Notes: generated by a model not told the origin, from the sequence alone. 64,000 bases of DNA from JAATGA01 sp047605605 (GCA_047605605.1 JASGFG010000005.1:1-64000), one strand, 5' to 3'; counted from the first letter of the stretch, positions 43,389 to 51,655 are shown. Program-made: numbers and translations.

Positions 43389-44003
43389 TCAGGTGGCGGC
43401 GATCTTCAGGCCGAGAAGCGCGAGCATCCCGCCGAAGGTCCGGTCGATCAGGCTTTTGAGGCTGATATAGCCCGCGCGGGTCCGATCAAAGGAAAAGACG
43501 CGGGCGACGGCGGTGTTCCACACGGTTTCGTTCAGGAACACCACGGTCAGCAGCGCGGCATAGACCCACAGCGGCGTCCCTTGCGGCACGGTGCCGACGA
43601 AGATGGCCGAGAACAGCACCGCGGGCTTGGGGTTCGCCAGTTGCGTGAACAGGCCCAGCCGGAAGGCCGACCCCGCCGAACGCGGCGGCCGCCCCGAGGC
43701 TGACAGGTCCAGCGGTTCGGCCGCATGGCGCCACATCTTCCACGCCATCCACAGAAGATAGGTCCCGCCCGCAAGCTTGAAGGCCCAAAGCGCGGCGGGT
43801 GCGGCCTGAAACAGCACGGCCAGCCCGAACAGCGCCGCCATCGCCCAGACCACGCCGCCGGCGCCGATCCCGGCGGCCAGGAAGAACCCGGTCCGCATCC
43901 CCTCGGTCACGCCGGTGCGGGCGGCCATCAGCACGGCAGGGCCGGGGCTGATCGCCGCCATCAGGTGCAGGAAGGCAACCGCGAGAAAGGCCGTCAGCGT
44001 CAT
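43389..44003 (-). CDS. LysE/RhtB family amino-acid exporter
   Basis: A 204-residue inner-membrane protein with about six transmembrane segments. The N-terminal [20 protein letters not shown] matches the SPGP motif of LysE/RhtB exporters, and [22 protein letters not shown] is the conserved central loop and helix. Members export basic or neutral amino acids or homoserine lactones; the substrate here is unknown. It lies 6 bases after fabI on the same strand, so it is probably co-transcribed. Confidence 0.88.
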   Translation of the reverse strand: MTLTAFLAVAFLHLMAAISPGPAVLMAARTGVTEGMRTGFFLAAGIGAGGVVWAMAALFGLAVLFQAAPAALWAFKLAGGTYLLWMAWKMWRHAAEPLDLSASGRPPRSAGSAFRLGLFTQLANPKPAVLFSAIFVGTVPQGTPLWVYAALLTVVFLNETVWNTAVARVFSFDRTRAGYISLKSLIDRTFGGMLALLGLKIAAT

Positions 44004-44009
44004 CGGCGG

Positions 44010-44831
44010 TTAGTCCTTGCGCCCCGTCACCACGTCGATGTCGGGCGCGTCGACCGATTTCATGCCCACGACGTGATAGCCGCAGTCGACATGCAGGTTC
44101 TCGCCCGTGGTGCCCGACCCGAGGTCCGACAGCAGGTAGAGCGCGGACTTGCCCACCTCTTCCTGCGTCACGTTGCGGCGGAGCGGCGAGTTCAGCTCGT
44201 TCCATTTCAGGATATAGCGGAAATCGCCGATACCCGATGCGGCCAGCGTCTTGATCGGCCCGGCGGAAATCGCGTTCACGCGGATGCCATCCTTGCCCAG
44301 ATCCTCGGCCAGATACATGATCGACGCCTCGAGCGCGGCCTTGGCCACGCCCATGACGTTGTAATGCGGCATGACCTTTTCGGCGCCGTAATAGGTCAGC
44401 GTCAGCAGGCTGCCCCCCGCGGGCATCATCGCCGCCGCGCGGCGGCAGACGGCGGTAAAGGAATAGACCGAGATGTCCATCGCCAGCGCGAACCCCGCGC
44501 GCGAGGTGTCGACATAGCGGCCGCGCAATTCGTTCTTGTCGGCAAAGCCGATGGCGTGGACCAGGAAGTCGATGGTGCCCCATTTCTCCTTCAGCCGGGC
44601 GAACAGCGCGTCGATCGACTCTTCCGAGGCGACGTCGCATTCCACCATCTCGTCCATGCCGATGGAATTGATCAGCGGCTCCACCCGCTTTTTCAGCGCA
44701 TCGCCCTGATAGGAAAAGGCGATTTCCGCGCCTTGGGCGGCCAGTGCCTGTGCGATGCCCCAGGCGATGGATTTGTCGTTGGCAAGGCCCATGATGAGAC
44801 CGCGCTTGCCCTGCATAAGTCCGGTTGACAT
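44010..44831 (-). CDS. fabI: Enoyl-[acyl-carrier-protein] reductase (NADH)
   Basis: FabI catalyses the last reduction in each round of fatty-acid elongation. The 273-residue SDR-family product has the FabI-type cofactor start GLIMGLANDKSIAWGIA and the catalytic pair Tyr157 and Lys164 in HYNVMGVAK, spaced by six residues as in FabI rather than three as in classical SDRs. GAGGGGAC precedes the ATG at 44831. It is divergent from pdxH and leads fabI-lysE-gpt. Confidence 0.96.
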   Translation of the reverse strand: MSTGLMQGKRGLIMGLANDKSIAWGIAQALAAQGAEIAFSYQGDALKKRVEPLINSIGMDEMVECDVASEESIDALFARLKEKWGTIDFLVHAIGFADKNELRGRYVDTSRAGFALAMDISVYSFTAVCRRAAAMMPAGGSLLTLTYYGAEKVMPHYNVMGVAKAALEASIMYLAEDLGKDGIRVNAISAGPIKTLAASGIGDFRYILKWNELNSPLRRNVTQEEVGKSALYLLSDLGSGTTGENLHVDCGYHVVGMKSVDAPDIDVVTGRKD

Positions 44832-44953
44832 TCGGTCCCCTCTGGCCGTCCATCCTGCTCGTGAGCACAGACGTGTAGGCCATACCGCCGCCTGCATCAA
44901 GTGCGCCGCCTGACGCCGGGTCAGGCAGGGAAAAGGGCGGGCAGGGGGCGGAG

Positions 44954-45586
44954 ATGGCGGATGGCAATGCCGACAGGGGCGGGATCTTTGCGGGGCAGGA
45001 TCCGTTCGTTCTGGCGCAAGGCTGGCTGGCCGAAGCGGAGCGAACCGAGCCGAACGATCCGAATGCCATCGCTCTCGCCACGGTTGATTCGGACGGGCTG
45101 CCGAATGTGCGGATGGTGTTGCTGAAGGAAATCGAGGCGACGGGGCCGGGCGGCGGCGCCTTCGTGTTCTACACCAATTACGACAGCCGCAAGGGCCAGG
45201 AGATCGCGGATTCGGGCAAGGCCGCCTTTGTGATGCACTGGAAATCCCTGCGCCGCCAGATCCGGGTGCGGGGGCTTGTCACGCGTGAGGAGGGGCCGCA
45301 GGCCGATGCCTATTACGCCAGCCGCAGCCTTAAGTCGCGGCTGGGGGCCTGGGCCTCGCACCAGTCGCAACCGCTGACCTCTCGCGCCAGCCTGCTGGCC
45401 GAGGTGGCAAAGGTCACGGCAGCGCATGGGCCAATGCCGAAACGACCGCCGTTCTGGGGTGGATTCCGCATCGTCCCTCTGGAGATCGAGTTCTGGGCGG
45501 ATGGCGCCTTCCGGTTGCACGACAGATTTCGGTGGCAGCGCAACAATCTGGAAAGTCCGTGGAGTATCAATAGATTGAACCCTTAA
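44954..45586 (+). CDS. pdxH: Pyridoxamine 5'-phosphate oxidase
   Basis: PdxH oxidises pyridoxine or pyridoxamine phosphate to PLP with FMN. The 210-residue product shows [45 protein letters not shown] for FMN binding, ASHQSQPL, and the C-terminal signature [29 protein letters not shown] precedes the ATG. With pdxA it is the second vitamin B6 gene in the window, though not in the same operon. Confidence 0.96.
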   Translation: MADGNADRGGIFAGQDPFVLAQGWLAEAERTEPNDPNAIALATVDSDGLPNVRMVLLKEIEATGPGGGAFVFYTNYDSRKGQEIADSGKAAFVMHWKSLRRQIRVRGLVTREEGPQADAYYASRSLKSRLGAWASHQSQPLTSRASLLAEVAKVTAAHGPMPKRPPFWGGFRIVPLEIEFWADGAFRLHDRFRWQRNNLESPWSINRLNP

Positions 45587-45587
45587 C

Positions 45588-45604
45588 ATTCACGCATCGT
45601 GAAT
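45588..45604. promoter_or_regulatory. Palindrome between pdxH and the cold-shock gene
   Basis: ATTCACG-CAT-CGTGAAT is a perfect 7-base inverted repeat right after the pdxH stop. It could be a protein site for the downstream gene or a weak terminator; the sequence does not decide. Confidence 0.4.
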
Positions 45605-45699
45605 TGTTTCGATCACAAACGTGCAGAATTGCTCTTGCAAGATCCTGCGTGATCACGTCATCTCTGGCGCAGGGCTAATCTGGGGAAACGGCTCTGGAC

Positions 45700-46233
45700 A
45701 TGACAGAGGAAACGAAGGCCATGCAGGAAGTGCATGGCCGGGTTAAATGGTTTGATCCGGCCAAAGGGTTCGGTTTCATCGTCGCCGAGGGATCTTCGGC
45801 GGACATTCTGCTTCATGCGAACGTGCTGCGGAATTACGGACAAAGTTCTGTTGCCGATGGCGCTGGAATTTCTGTCCGGGTTCAGATGACACAGCGCGGC
45901 GCGCAGGCGGTGGAAGTGCTGATGATCGAACCGCCCGCGGGCGTTTCAATCCCGCTGGGCGAGGATGCCGGCGTCACGACGGCGGAAGAAATCGCCGCCT
46001 GCCCGCTGGAACCGGCGCGGGTGAAGTGGTTCGACAAGGCCAAGGGTTTCGGCTTTGCGAACGTCTTTGGCCGTGCCGAGGACGTCTTCATCCATATCGA
46101 AGTGCTGCGGGTTTCGGGCTTTGCCGATCTTCAGGCGGGCGAGGCGATCTGCCTGCGCATCATCGAGGGCAAGCGCGGCCGCATGGCGGTTCAGGTGGTC
46201 TCTTGGGAAGCTGCGGTGCGCGATCGGGCCTGA
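45700..46233 (+). CDS. Double cold-shock-domain protein
   Basis: The 177-residue protein has two cold-shock (OB-fold) domains: residues about 11-75 (GRVKWFDPAKGFGFIVAE, ILLHANVL) and about 105-170 (ARVKWFDKAKGFGFANVF, DVFIHIEVL). Both keep the aromatic RNP1/RNP2 residues for single-stranded nucleic acid binding. Such proteins act as RNA chaperones. The start may be 45700 or the ATG at 45721, which has AGGAAACGAAGG in front. The stop overlaps the DUF192 start (TGATG), so the two are coupled. Confidence 0.9.
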   Translation: MTEETKAMQEVHGRVKWFDPAKGFGFIVAEGSSADILLHANVLRNYGQSSVADGAGISVRVQMTQRGAQAVEVLMIEPPAGVSIPLGEDAGVTTAEEIAACPLEPARVKWFDKAKGFGFANVFGRAEDVFIHIEVLRVSGFADLQAGEAICLRIIEGKRGRMAVQVVSWEAAVRDRA

Positions 46234-46682
46234 TGGCCCTGAGCCTTTGCTGTCTGGCGGGCAGCGTTGCGGCGCAATGCCGTCCCGACGTCGTGGACAT
46301 CCGCTGGCCCGGCGGCAAGGCCCGGTTCCAGGTCGAACTGGCCGAGACCCCCGAGGCACAGCAGCGCGGTCTGATGTTCCGGGCCGAACTGGCGCCTTCG
46401 GCGGGAATGCTGTTTGTATTCCCCGAGGCCAAACATGCCAGTTTCTGGATGAAGGACACGCTGATCCCGCTGGACATGCTGTTTGCCGACGCATCCGGGC
46501 GGATCACCCGCATTCATCCCGATGCCATCCCGCATGACGAGACGCCCATCGACGGCGGCGGGGGGGTGAAGTTCGTGCTGGAGATCAACGGCGGCCTGGC
46601 CGCTCGCCTGCACATGCCCGAGGGCGCCGAAATGCGCAGCCCGGTTATCGAGCCACGGACCGCGGCCTGGGCCTGCGACTGA
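46233..46682 (+). CDS. DUF192 secreted protein
   Basis: A 149-residue exported protein with a short signal peptide ([14 protein letters not shown]). The mature part matches DUF192: [49 protein letters not shown] and [14 protein letters not shown]192 proteins are small beta-barrels of unknown function. The ATG overlaps the cold-shock gene stop, and in related genomes this pair is, as I recall, commonly adjacent. Confidence 0.88.
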   Translation: MALSLCCLAGSVAAQCRPDVVDIRWPGGKARFQVELAETPEAQQRGLMFRAELAPSAGMLFVFPEAKHASFWMKDTLIPLDMLFADASGRITRIHPDAIPHDETPIDGGGGVKFVLEINGGLAARLHMPEGAEMRSPVIEPRTAAWACD

Positions 46683-46723
46683 CCGCTTTCCATTGCGCGA
46701 AAAGCCGTTTAGGAAGGCCGCGT

Positions 46724-46800
46724 CGGGGCGTAGCGCAGCCTGGTAGCGCGACGGTTTTGGGTACCGTAGGCCGGAAGTTCGAATCTTCTCGCCCCGACCA
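46724..46800 (+). tRNA. tRNA-Pro (anticodon TGG)
   Basis: Cloverleaf of 77 bases: acceptor CGGGGCG/CGCCCCG, anticodon loop TTTTGGG with anticodon TGG, T-loop TTCGAAT, discriminator A and encoded CCA. Its 3' end is the integration site of the element to the right. Confidence 0.96.
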
Positions 46801-46801
46801 T
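46778..46801 (+). repeat. Left attachment repeat (attL)
   Basis: The last 23 bases of tRNA-Pro plus one base recur exactly at 50808-50831. Core GAATCTTCTCGCCCCGACCA. Confidence 0.92.
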
Positions 46802-46881
46802 CTTCTTGCCATGTGCAACCCACTGAATTACCATAAATCCCTGTAAAACAAAGCTCTGCGAGGGCAGGGGGCACCCCCTCA

Positions 46882-46914
46882 CTTTGCACAGACTTTGCAC
46901 AAAACGTGCACAGA
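46882..46914 (+). promoter_or_regulatory. Tandem 11-base iterons, left end (possible integrase arm sites)
   Basis: Three consecutive units: CTTTGCACAGA, CTTTGCACAAA, ACGTGCACAGA. The first two recur with one change at 50705-50725. They lie directly upstream of the integrase start. Confidence 0.65.
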
Positions 46915-46925
46915 GGGGGCGAGAA

Positions 46926-48599
46926 GTGGGGTCCATCGAGATCGAAGGCGCGCGTCTGATCGGCGAGACGTGGCACTACTACAAGCGAATCCCGGTGCGC
47001 CTGCGAGAGGCCTACAGCCTGCCGGAATTCAAGCGTGGCAGCATGAAAACCAAAGACCCGGACCAAGCCCGAAGGCTGGCGCGGTCGATGCTCACCGAAC
47101 TTGACGAGCTTGGGGCGAAGCTGGACTCTGTGTCGGCCCGCCTGCGGGTTTTTGGCGATCTGTCGCCCGCCGGTCAGGAAGCGGTCAAGGCCGAAGCAGA
47201 CTCCAATGTCGCTGCGCTGCCCCCCGATCAGCGGCAATTGATCCGCAAGGCGGGTGGCGTCTTTGAGGCGGGGCGCGACATGCGCCGCCAAGAAGTTACA
47301 GCCGCGTTTCTTGAGGCGGGACGGGGCGCGGACTTCGACATGATGGATGTGTACGGTGACGAGTATGACCCAGACGAGAGAGAAGAGGCCGAAGTGACTC
47401 AGGCCGCGTCAGCGGCAATGCGTAAGCGCAAGGGCACGGCTATTCGTGAGGCACTGAGTGCCGCAAAAGTAATTGATACGGATGTACAAACCATGACTCT
47501 TCGGGGTGCGATGGAGCGCTTCTGCGGGCAGAAGGGCTACATCCATACCGAAACCCGCAAGAACAAGACGCGCGGGCAGTACGAATACGCCGTGCGGCGC
47601 TTCATGGAGTATACGGGGCCTGTCGCCTTGGCCGATCTGACCAGACGGCATTTGGCAGACTTCGCGGCGGACTTTTTGCGGCTCCCCAAGGCTGCGCCAC
47701 GGGAGGTGGCCGCCATGGCCTTCTGGGATGTGGTCAAGGCCGCTGACAAGGCGAACCTGCATCGCGTCAGCCCGCGCACCCGTGATCAAAATATTGTCTT
47801 CCTCAAATCGTTGATGGGCTATTCGGTCAAGGAAGAGCTTCGACCCGGCCCGGACCCGTGGTCGCGGTACACTGTCACGGCGGCGCAGGAAAAAGTTTCA
47901 GAGAAGCGCAAGCGCAAGCCATACGTGTTCAGCCGCGATGATATGCGGGCGATCATCGCTCACGTCTCCGCAACCCGGCATCACGATACGATTGATTATT
48001 GGGGGCCGCTGCTGGGGGCGCATCATGGGATGCGGATCGAAGAATATTGCCAAACACGGGTGCAGGATTTCACGACTGAAGAGGGTCATCTGTGTATCAA
48101 CATCACCGACGCGGGCGATGATCAGAGCGTGAAGACCTCGAACAGTTTCAGAACGATACCGATCCACCCGAAGCTGATTGAGTTGGGCTTTGCCGATTAC
48201 ATCCGGCGGCGGCGTGAGGCCGGGGCGGACTTCCTGTTTTTGTCGCAAGAGCGTTGGGGCGGGGAGTTGGTGGAGTTGACGCCAAACAGCTACGGGCGGC
48301 TTGCCGAAGCCTACGGTAAGCGTTTCAAGAAAACAGACCTGCAGAAGGTTGGGATTTCTGGCTATCGGGCGGGATCACATAGCTTCCGACACGGCTGGAC
48401 CGATCTGGCGCGGGGGGCTGGAATGGACCCGGAGCATCGCCTCGCGCTGGCGGGTAGGGACGCTGACAGCGATTTCAAACTGCTGGACGCCACCGAAAAG
48501 CGATATGGACACGGCTTCTCCATCGCCACGTTGGCGGCGTCTTTGGCGCTGGTGAATGTACTGGACGACCCCGCTGACGCGGGCGCAGGCCAAGGCTGA
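46926..48599 (+). CDS. int: Phage-type tyrosine recombinase (integrase)
   Basis: Site-specific recombinase that would insert the element into tRNA-Pro. From the GTG at 46926 (preceded by GAGGGGGCGAGA) it has 557 residues: an N-terminal arm-binding part, a SAM-like core-binding domain (about 180-280) and the catalytic domain. Catalytic residues are Arg370 (GMRIEEY), Lys403 (VKTSNSFRT), His485 and Arg488 (HSFRHGW) and Tyr527 (KRYGHG). The usual LGH histidine is replaced: the segment reads LAGRDAD with Arg511. Codon use is less GC-biased than in neighbours, as expected for acquired DNA. Confidence 0.92.
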   Translation: MGSIEIEGARLIGETWHYYKRIPVRLREAYSLPEFKRGSMKTKDPDQARRLARSMLTELDELGAKLDSVSARLRVFGDLSPAGQEAVKAEADSNVAALPPDQRQLIRKAGGVFEAGRDMRRQEVTAAFLEAGRGADFDMMDVYGDEYDPDEREEAEVTQAASAAMRKRKGTAIREALSAAKVIDTDVQTMTLRGAMERFCGQKGYIHTETRKNKTRGQYEYAVRRFMEYTGPVALADLTRRHLADFAADFLRLPKAAPREVAAMAFWDVVKAADKANLHRVSPRTRDQNIVFLKSLMGYSVKEELRPGPDPWSRYTVTAAQEKVSEKRKRKPYVFSRDDMRAIIAHVSATRHHDTIDYWGPLLGAHHGMRIEEYCQTRVQDFTTEEGHLCINITDAGDDQSVKTSNSFRTIPIHPKLIELGFADYIRRRREAGADFLFLSQERWGGELVELTPNSYGRLAEAYGKRFKKTDLQKVGISGYRAGSHSFRHGWTDLARGAGMDPEHRLALAGRDADSDFKLLDATEKRYGHGFSIATLAASLALVNVLDDPADAGAGQG

Positions 48600-48755
48600 C
48601 AGGCCCCAGTCCGCGACAGGCTGACCCGGCGATGGACTTGCCCAGCATTGCCAGCTTGTGTTGGGGTTGACCAGAAGCCAGCTTGGCGAACATGGTGTAA
48701 CCCGCCTGAGCGTCAGGCAGGAAATACAAATCCGGGCGCGTGATGCAGTTTCAAA
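48600..48755. other. Stretch between integrase and IS element
   Basis: A minus-strand frame (about 48600-48755, reading YFLPDAQAGYTMFAKLASG) could be the cut end of a phage gene broken by the IS, but I cannot identify it. A GCCTGA-GCG-TCAGGC hairpin lies at 48707-48721. Confidence 0.35.
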
Positions 48756-48782
48756 ATGACCTGCCCCCCGGCGGTCCCTCGG

Positions 48783-49667
48783 TCATAACGAGAGTCTGCT
48801 GGTTTGAGATTGGTAGTTGGCGGTTGGTGTCATGGCAAGCGCGGCGGGTGCGGTGTCCTCAAGTAGGGCAAGCGTCCGGCGCGCTTCGAGCGGCGTCAGG
48901 TTTCCGAGCGAGGAGTGCGGCCTGACGGCGTTGTAGTCGTAGCGCCAAAGGGCGATCTTGCGGCGGGCATCATCGAGGGTGTCGAAGATCTCTTCGTTCA
49001 ACAACTCGTCGCGCAGACTGCCATTGAAGCTTTCGATGAAGGCGTTCTGCTGCGGCTTGCCGGGATCGATGTAGTGCCAGGCGACGTTATTCTGTTCGGC
49101 CCACTTCAGGATAGCGCGGCTGGTGAACTCGGTCCCGTTGTCGCTGACGATGCAAGCCGGCTTGCCGTATATCCGCACCAACGCATCCAGCTCACGCGCC
49201 ACCCTGGCGCCCGAGACGCTGGTGTCGGCGATCAGGCACAGGTTCTCTCGGCAGCAATCGTCGATGACTGCCAAGATCCGGAACTTGCGCGACGCCCCGA
49301 ACGTGTCGGCGACAAAGTCCAGCGACCAGCGTTGGTTCGGAATCAGAGCCAGGGGCATCGGTGTGCGCATGCCACGGGCCCGTTTGCGGCCGCGTCGCCG
49401 CCTGACTGACAACCCTTCCTCGCGGTAGAGCCGATACAGTTTCTTCGGGTTCATCAGCATGCCTCTGCGCTCCAGCAACAGACCGATCCGCCGATAGCCG
49501 AACCGGCGGCGCACAGCCGCGATCTCCTGCATGGCTTTGCGGATATCCGGATTGTCGGGCGGCCGCTCTCGCCGCACCGTCTTCGGATCGACACCGATCA
49601 GAACGCAGGCCCGGCGTTGCGAGATATCGTGATCCCGCATCGCCCTCAGCACCGCCTCCCGCCGCAC
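48783..49667 (-). CDS. IS3-family transposase OrfB (DDE integrase core)
   Basis: The catalytic half of the transposase. From the first methionine codon-like start it has 294 residues with the HTH-21 region ([21 protein letters not shown]) and the rve core: aspartates in [10 protein letters not shown] and [10 protein letters not shown] and the glutamate in [16 protein letters not shown]. It is probably made as a fusion OrfAB: its frame is open upstream to the heptamer GGGAAAG (49685-49691), where a -1 shift from orfA would join them. The frame is intact, so the IS may be active. Confidence 0.93.
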   Translation of the reverse strand: MRREAVLRAMRDHDISQRRACVLIGVDPKTVRRERPPDNPDIRKAMQEIAAVRRRFGYRRIGLLLERRGMLMNPKKLYRLYREEGLSVRRRRGRKRARGMRTPMPLALIPNQRWSLDFVADTFGASRKFRILAVIDDCCRENLCLIADTSVSGARVARELDALVRIYGKPACIVSDNGTEFTSRAILKWAEQNNVAWHYIDPGKPQQNAFIESFNGSLRDELLNEEIFDTLDDARRKIALWRYDYNAVRPHSSLGNLTPLEARRTLALLEDTAPAALAMTPTANYQSQTSRLSL

Positions 49668-49678
49668 CTTCGGTGTCG

Positions 49679-49969
49679 TCAGGGCTTTCCCAGCAAATCC
49701 TTGAGCACGATGTTGTCCAGCATCGCGTCCGCCAGAAGGCGCTTCAGCTTGCCGTTCTCGTCTTCAAGGGTCTTCAGCCGCTGGGCATCGGATACGTCCA
49801 TGCCGCCATACTTGGCCTTGAGCTTGTAGAACGTGGCCGGACTCAGGCCATGCCGACGACAGACCTCCGCCGTCGCCATCCCGGCTTCCTGTTCCTTGAT
49901 CATTCCGATGATCTGCGCCTCGGTGAAGCGGCTTTTCCTCATTTCGTCTGCTCCTTCGTGATGAAGCAA
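49679..49969 (-). CDS. IS3-family transposase OrfA
   Basis: The 96-residue DNA-binding half. [41 protein letters not shown] form the helix-turn-helix, followed by a leucine-zipper helix ([20 protein letters not shown]) typical of IS3 OrfA. The stop comes just after LLGKP, three codons past the slippery heptamer. The sequence resembles the IS407 group as I recall it. Confidence 0.92.
   Translation of the reverse strand: MLHHEGADEMRKSRFTEAQIIGMIKEQEAGMATAEVCRRHGLSPATFYKLKAKYGGMDVSDAQRLKTLEDENGKLKRLLADAMLDNIVLKDLLGKP
49685..49691 (-). promoter_or_regulatory. Slippery heptamer for -1 frameshift
   Basis: GGGAAAG on the minus strand, phased G-GGA-AAG in the orfA frame, fits the X-XXY-YYZ rule. 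A -1 slip enters the orfB frame. Confidence 0.7.
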
Positions 49970-50010
49970 ACTCTACATTAAACCGAGGGACGTTCCGGGA
50001 GGCAGGTCAT

Positions 50011-50399
50011 CGGGTGTGGGCGGCATCGGCGGTCTGGTGGGCATGATCCTTCCCGGCATCTTCCACGATGGCGGGCCTGTAGGTTCTGCGACCTCTTCCC
50101 GCGCCGTTCCGGCGTCCTTGTTCAACAGCGCCGACCGTTACCACGATGGCGGCGCAGTCGGGCTTAAGTCCGACGAGGTGCCCGCGATCTTGCAGACCGG
50201 CGAATATGTCCTGCCGCGTGGATCGTGGCGGGCTGGCGCAGGCGGCAGCGACAGCGCCGGGGGCGCTGGACAGGTCATCAACGCCCCGCAGTACATCACC
50301 ATTAACACCCCGGACGCTGACAGCTTCCGGCGGTCGGAAAAGCAGATCAGCAGCCAGCTTGCCCGCCGTGGGCAGGCCGCGCTTGGCGCGAACGGATAA
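50011..50399 (+). pseudogene. Phage tail tape-measure protein, C-terminal fragment
   Basis: About 128 residues reading GGLVGMILPGIFHDGG, YHDGGAVGLKSDEVPAILQTGEYVLPR and QYITINTPDADSFRRS, the usual C-terminus of tape-measure proteins, which set tail length and number several hundred to over a thousand residues. The 5' part is missing: the frame begins at the right end of the IS. It ends with TAA at 50397. This fragment is the main evidence that the element was a tailed phage. Confidence 0.85.
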
Positions 50400-50409
50400 G
50401 GAGGCACCC

Positions 50410-50601
50410 ATGGCCTATGTCGAACGCGAGCGCCCCGGCAGCCCTTGGGGTATGTATCACAACCTGCTTGCCCCCACGGCTGCGCTTCTGGCCGCGTACC
50501 ACAAGGCGGGTATCAGCGTCACTCTGATGGGGGACGGGACCACTTACCGGGCCGATAGGGCGCTGCCCCGGCATCTGTGGCCGGTGGAATGTGAGGAATG
50601 A
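50410..50601 (+). CDS. Small phage-derived protein (63 aa), unknown
   Basis: Preceded by a strong AAGGAGG, seven bases before the ATG. The product (YVERERPGSPWGMYHNLLAP, ISVTLMGDGTTYRADR) has no membrane segment and matches no family I recognise. Its place right after the tape-measure 3' end suggests a tail or minor structural gene. It ends 207 bases before the right attachment repeat. Confidence 0.65.
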   Translation: MAYVERERPGSPWGMYHNLLAPTAALLAAYHKAGISVTLMGDGTTYRADRALPRHLWPVECEE

Positions 50602-50704
50602 GGGAGGGGCTGCGTGGCCACCTTTCGATTCGGCTTGAAACTGAATTTCCCGCTGACGCGGGCACTCCACAATTGCCTTTCGTGCGGGTGATTTTGGGCA
50701 CAGA

Positions 50705-50725
50705 CTTTGCACAGTCTTTGCACAA
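50705..50725 (+). promoter_or_regulatory. Tandem 11-base iterons, right end
   Basis: CTTTGCACAGT and CTTTGCACAAG in direct tandem, the same orientation and spacing as the left set; a weaker third unit (TTTGGGCACAGA) precedes them. Confidence 0.65.
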
Positions 50726-50807
50726 GTTGCCAGTTTCGGCAAAAATTGACCTTCGTAAGTTATTGAAATTTAACGAGTAAACATAAGATCGCAAAATAAA
50801 TACGATT

Positions 50808-50831
50808 TTCGAATCTTCTCGCCCCGACCAT
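50808..50831 (+). repeat. Right attachment repeat (attR)
   Basis: Exact 24-base copy of 46778-46801, i.e. the T-arm 3' side, acceptor strand and CCA of tRNA-Pro, without the rest of the tRNA. Confidence 0.92.
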
Positions 50832-51123
50832 ATGCAGCGCATCTTGCAAGACTGTCTCTGGCCGCGTTTCGCCCGGTTTCGCGTCTTGCCGCACCCCGTT
50901 CAGCATTTCCGGCGTCAGGGCGGCGTCTCTGCCGCCTGGCAGGGTGAGGCTGTTCCGCCTGACTGTGGGGGATCAGGAAAACGAGGCGGCGATCATGAAT
51001 GCCAGGAAGATCGCCGCCTCAAGTCTGGGTATGGCCTGCCAAATCACCGATAACACTCTACTCATGACGCGGGCGAACGAGCGGGCGGCCGGTAATGTCT
51101 GGAACATCGCTTCCACTCGTGAC

Positions 51124-51213
51124 TGAATTTACGCAAGGACGGAGAACAATCGCTACACTCAACCGCGCACTGTTTACTCAACCAGAACAGAAATCCGTCC
51201 TTGCGTGAACTCA
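51124..51213. repeat. 90-base element with 20-base inverted ends
   Basis: The ends TGAATTTACGCAAGGACGGA and TCCGTCCTTGCGTGAACTCA are inverted copies matching at 18 of 20 positions around a 50-base centre. No target duplication is clear. It may be a miniature or internally deleted transposable element. Confidence 0.6.
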
Positions 51214-51575
51214 ACTAACCCGAGAGTCAGGCCCGCTGCTAGCTGACAAGATCGACATGACCTTTTGGACAGGTTTTCCGCAAATTTTCGATGAAACGGA
51301 AACAGACACAGGATTGCAGCACGAAGGGTTCCTGTGGAGGAGACAATATCTGGTGGGCGCGATTCGGTTGATGGCAAGGGGTGGCGTCCGGATCCCTGAC
51401 TGATTCTAGGCCAGAGGGGCTGTGCGGGGCGGCAATGCCCCTTGCGCCCAAGGCAATTCCGGGTCGGGCGGCCACTTTTTCCGCCGGCACGCGGTGCGGG
51501 ACTACCAGCCGCCCCGGACAGGGGTGTGTCGGTAAAGGGGCGGATAAAAGCGCGTCGACCTGCCCGACGGCCCTT

Positions 51576-51602
51576 GCCCCGCCGCAGGGGGTGCGGCGGG
51601 GC
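51576..51602 (-). terminator. Hairpin downstream of glpX
   Basis: GCCCCGCCGCA and TGCGGCGGGGC form a perfect 11-base stem about 55 bases past the glpX stop; no T-run. Confidence 0.55.
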
Positions 51603-51655
51603 GAGGGATCGCTGTCTGACGAAAGGGCGGGCGCAGCCTGCGGCGCCTGCGGGTG

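Larger units (their letters stand above)
48756..50010 (-). mobile_element. IS3-family insertion sequence (1,255 bases)
   Basis: Imperfect terminal inverted repeats of 28-29 bases (48756-48783 and 49982-50010) both begin ATGACCTGCC and share GTCCCTCGGT. Inside are overlapping orfA and orfB on the minus strand. The flanks (TCAAA on the left, CGGGT on the right) show no target-site duplication. Confidence 0.9.
46802..50807. mobile_element. tRNA-integrated prophage remnant (about 4 kb)
   Basis: Bounded by the two 24-base copies of the tRNA-Pro 3' end. It holds, in order, a tyrosine recombinase, an IS3-family element, the 3' end of a tape-measure gene, a 63-aa gene and an AT-rich tail. A phage origin is shown by the tape-measure fragment. 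The interior of the phage is missing. Confidence 0.85.
50602..51655. other. Gap of 1,054 bases spanning the element end and chromosomal flank
   Basis: Contains the right iterons, an AT-rich patch (50750-50805), the right attachment repeat, an inverted-repeat element (51124-51213) and a glpX-side hairpin. A 48-codon frame at 51257-51403 has no ribosome site and is not called. I see no supported gene. Confidence 0.5.

Noticed and set aside
51257..51403. A 48-codon frame in the flank beyond the prophage remnant
   Set aside because: No ribosome site and no recognisable product; it could be chance.
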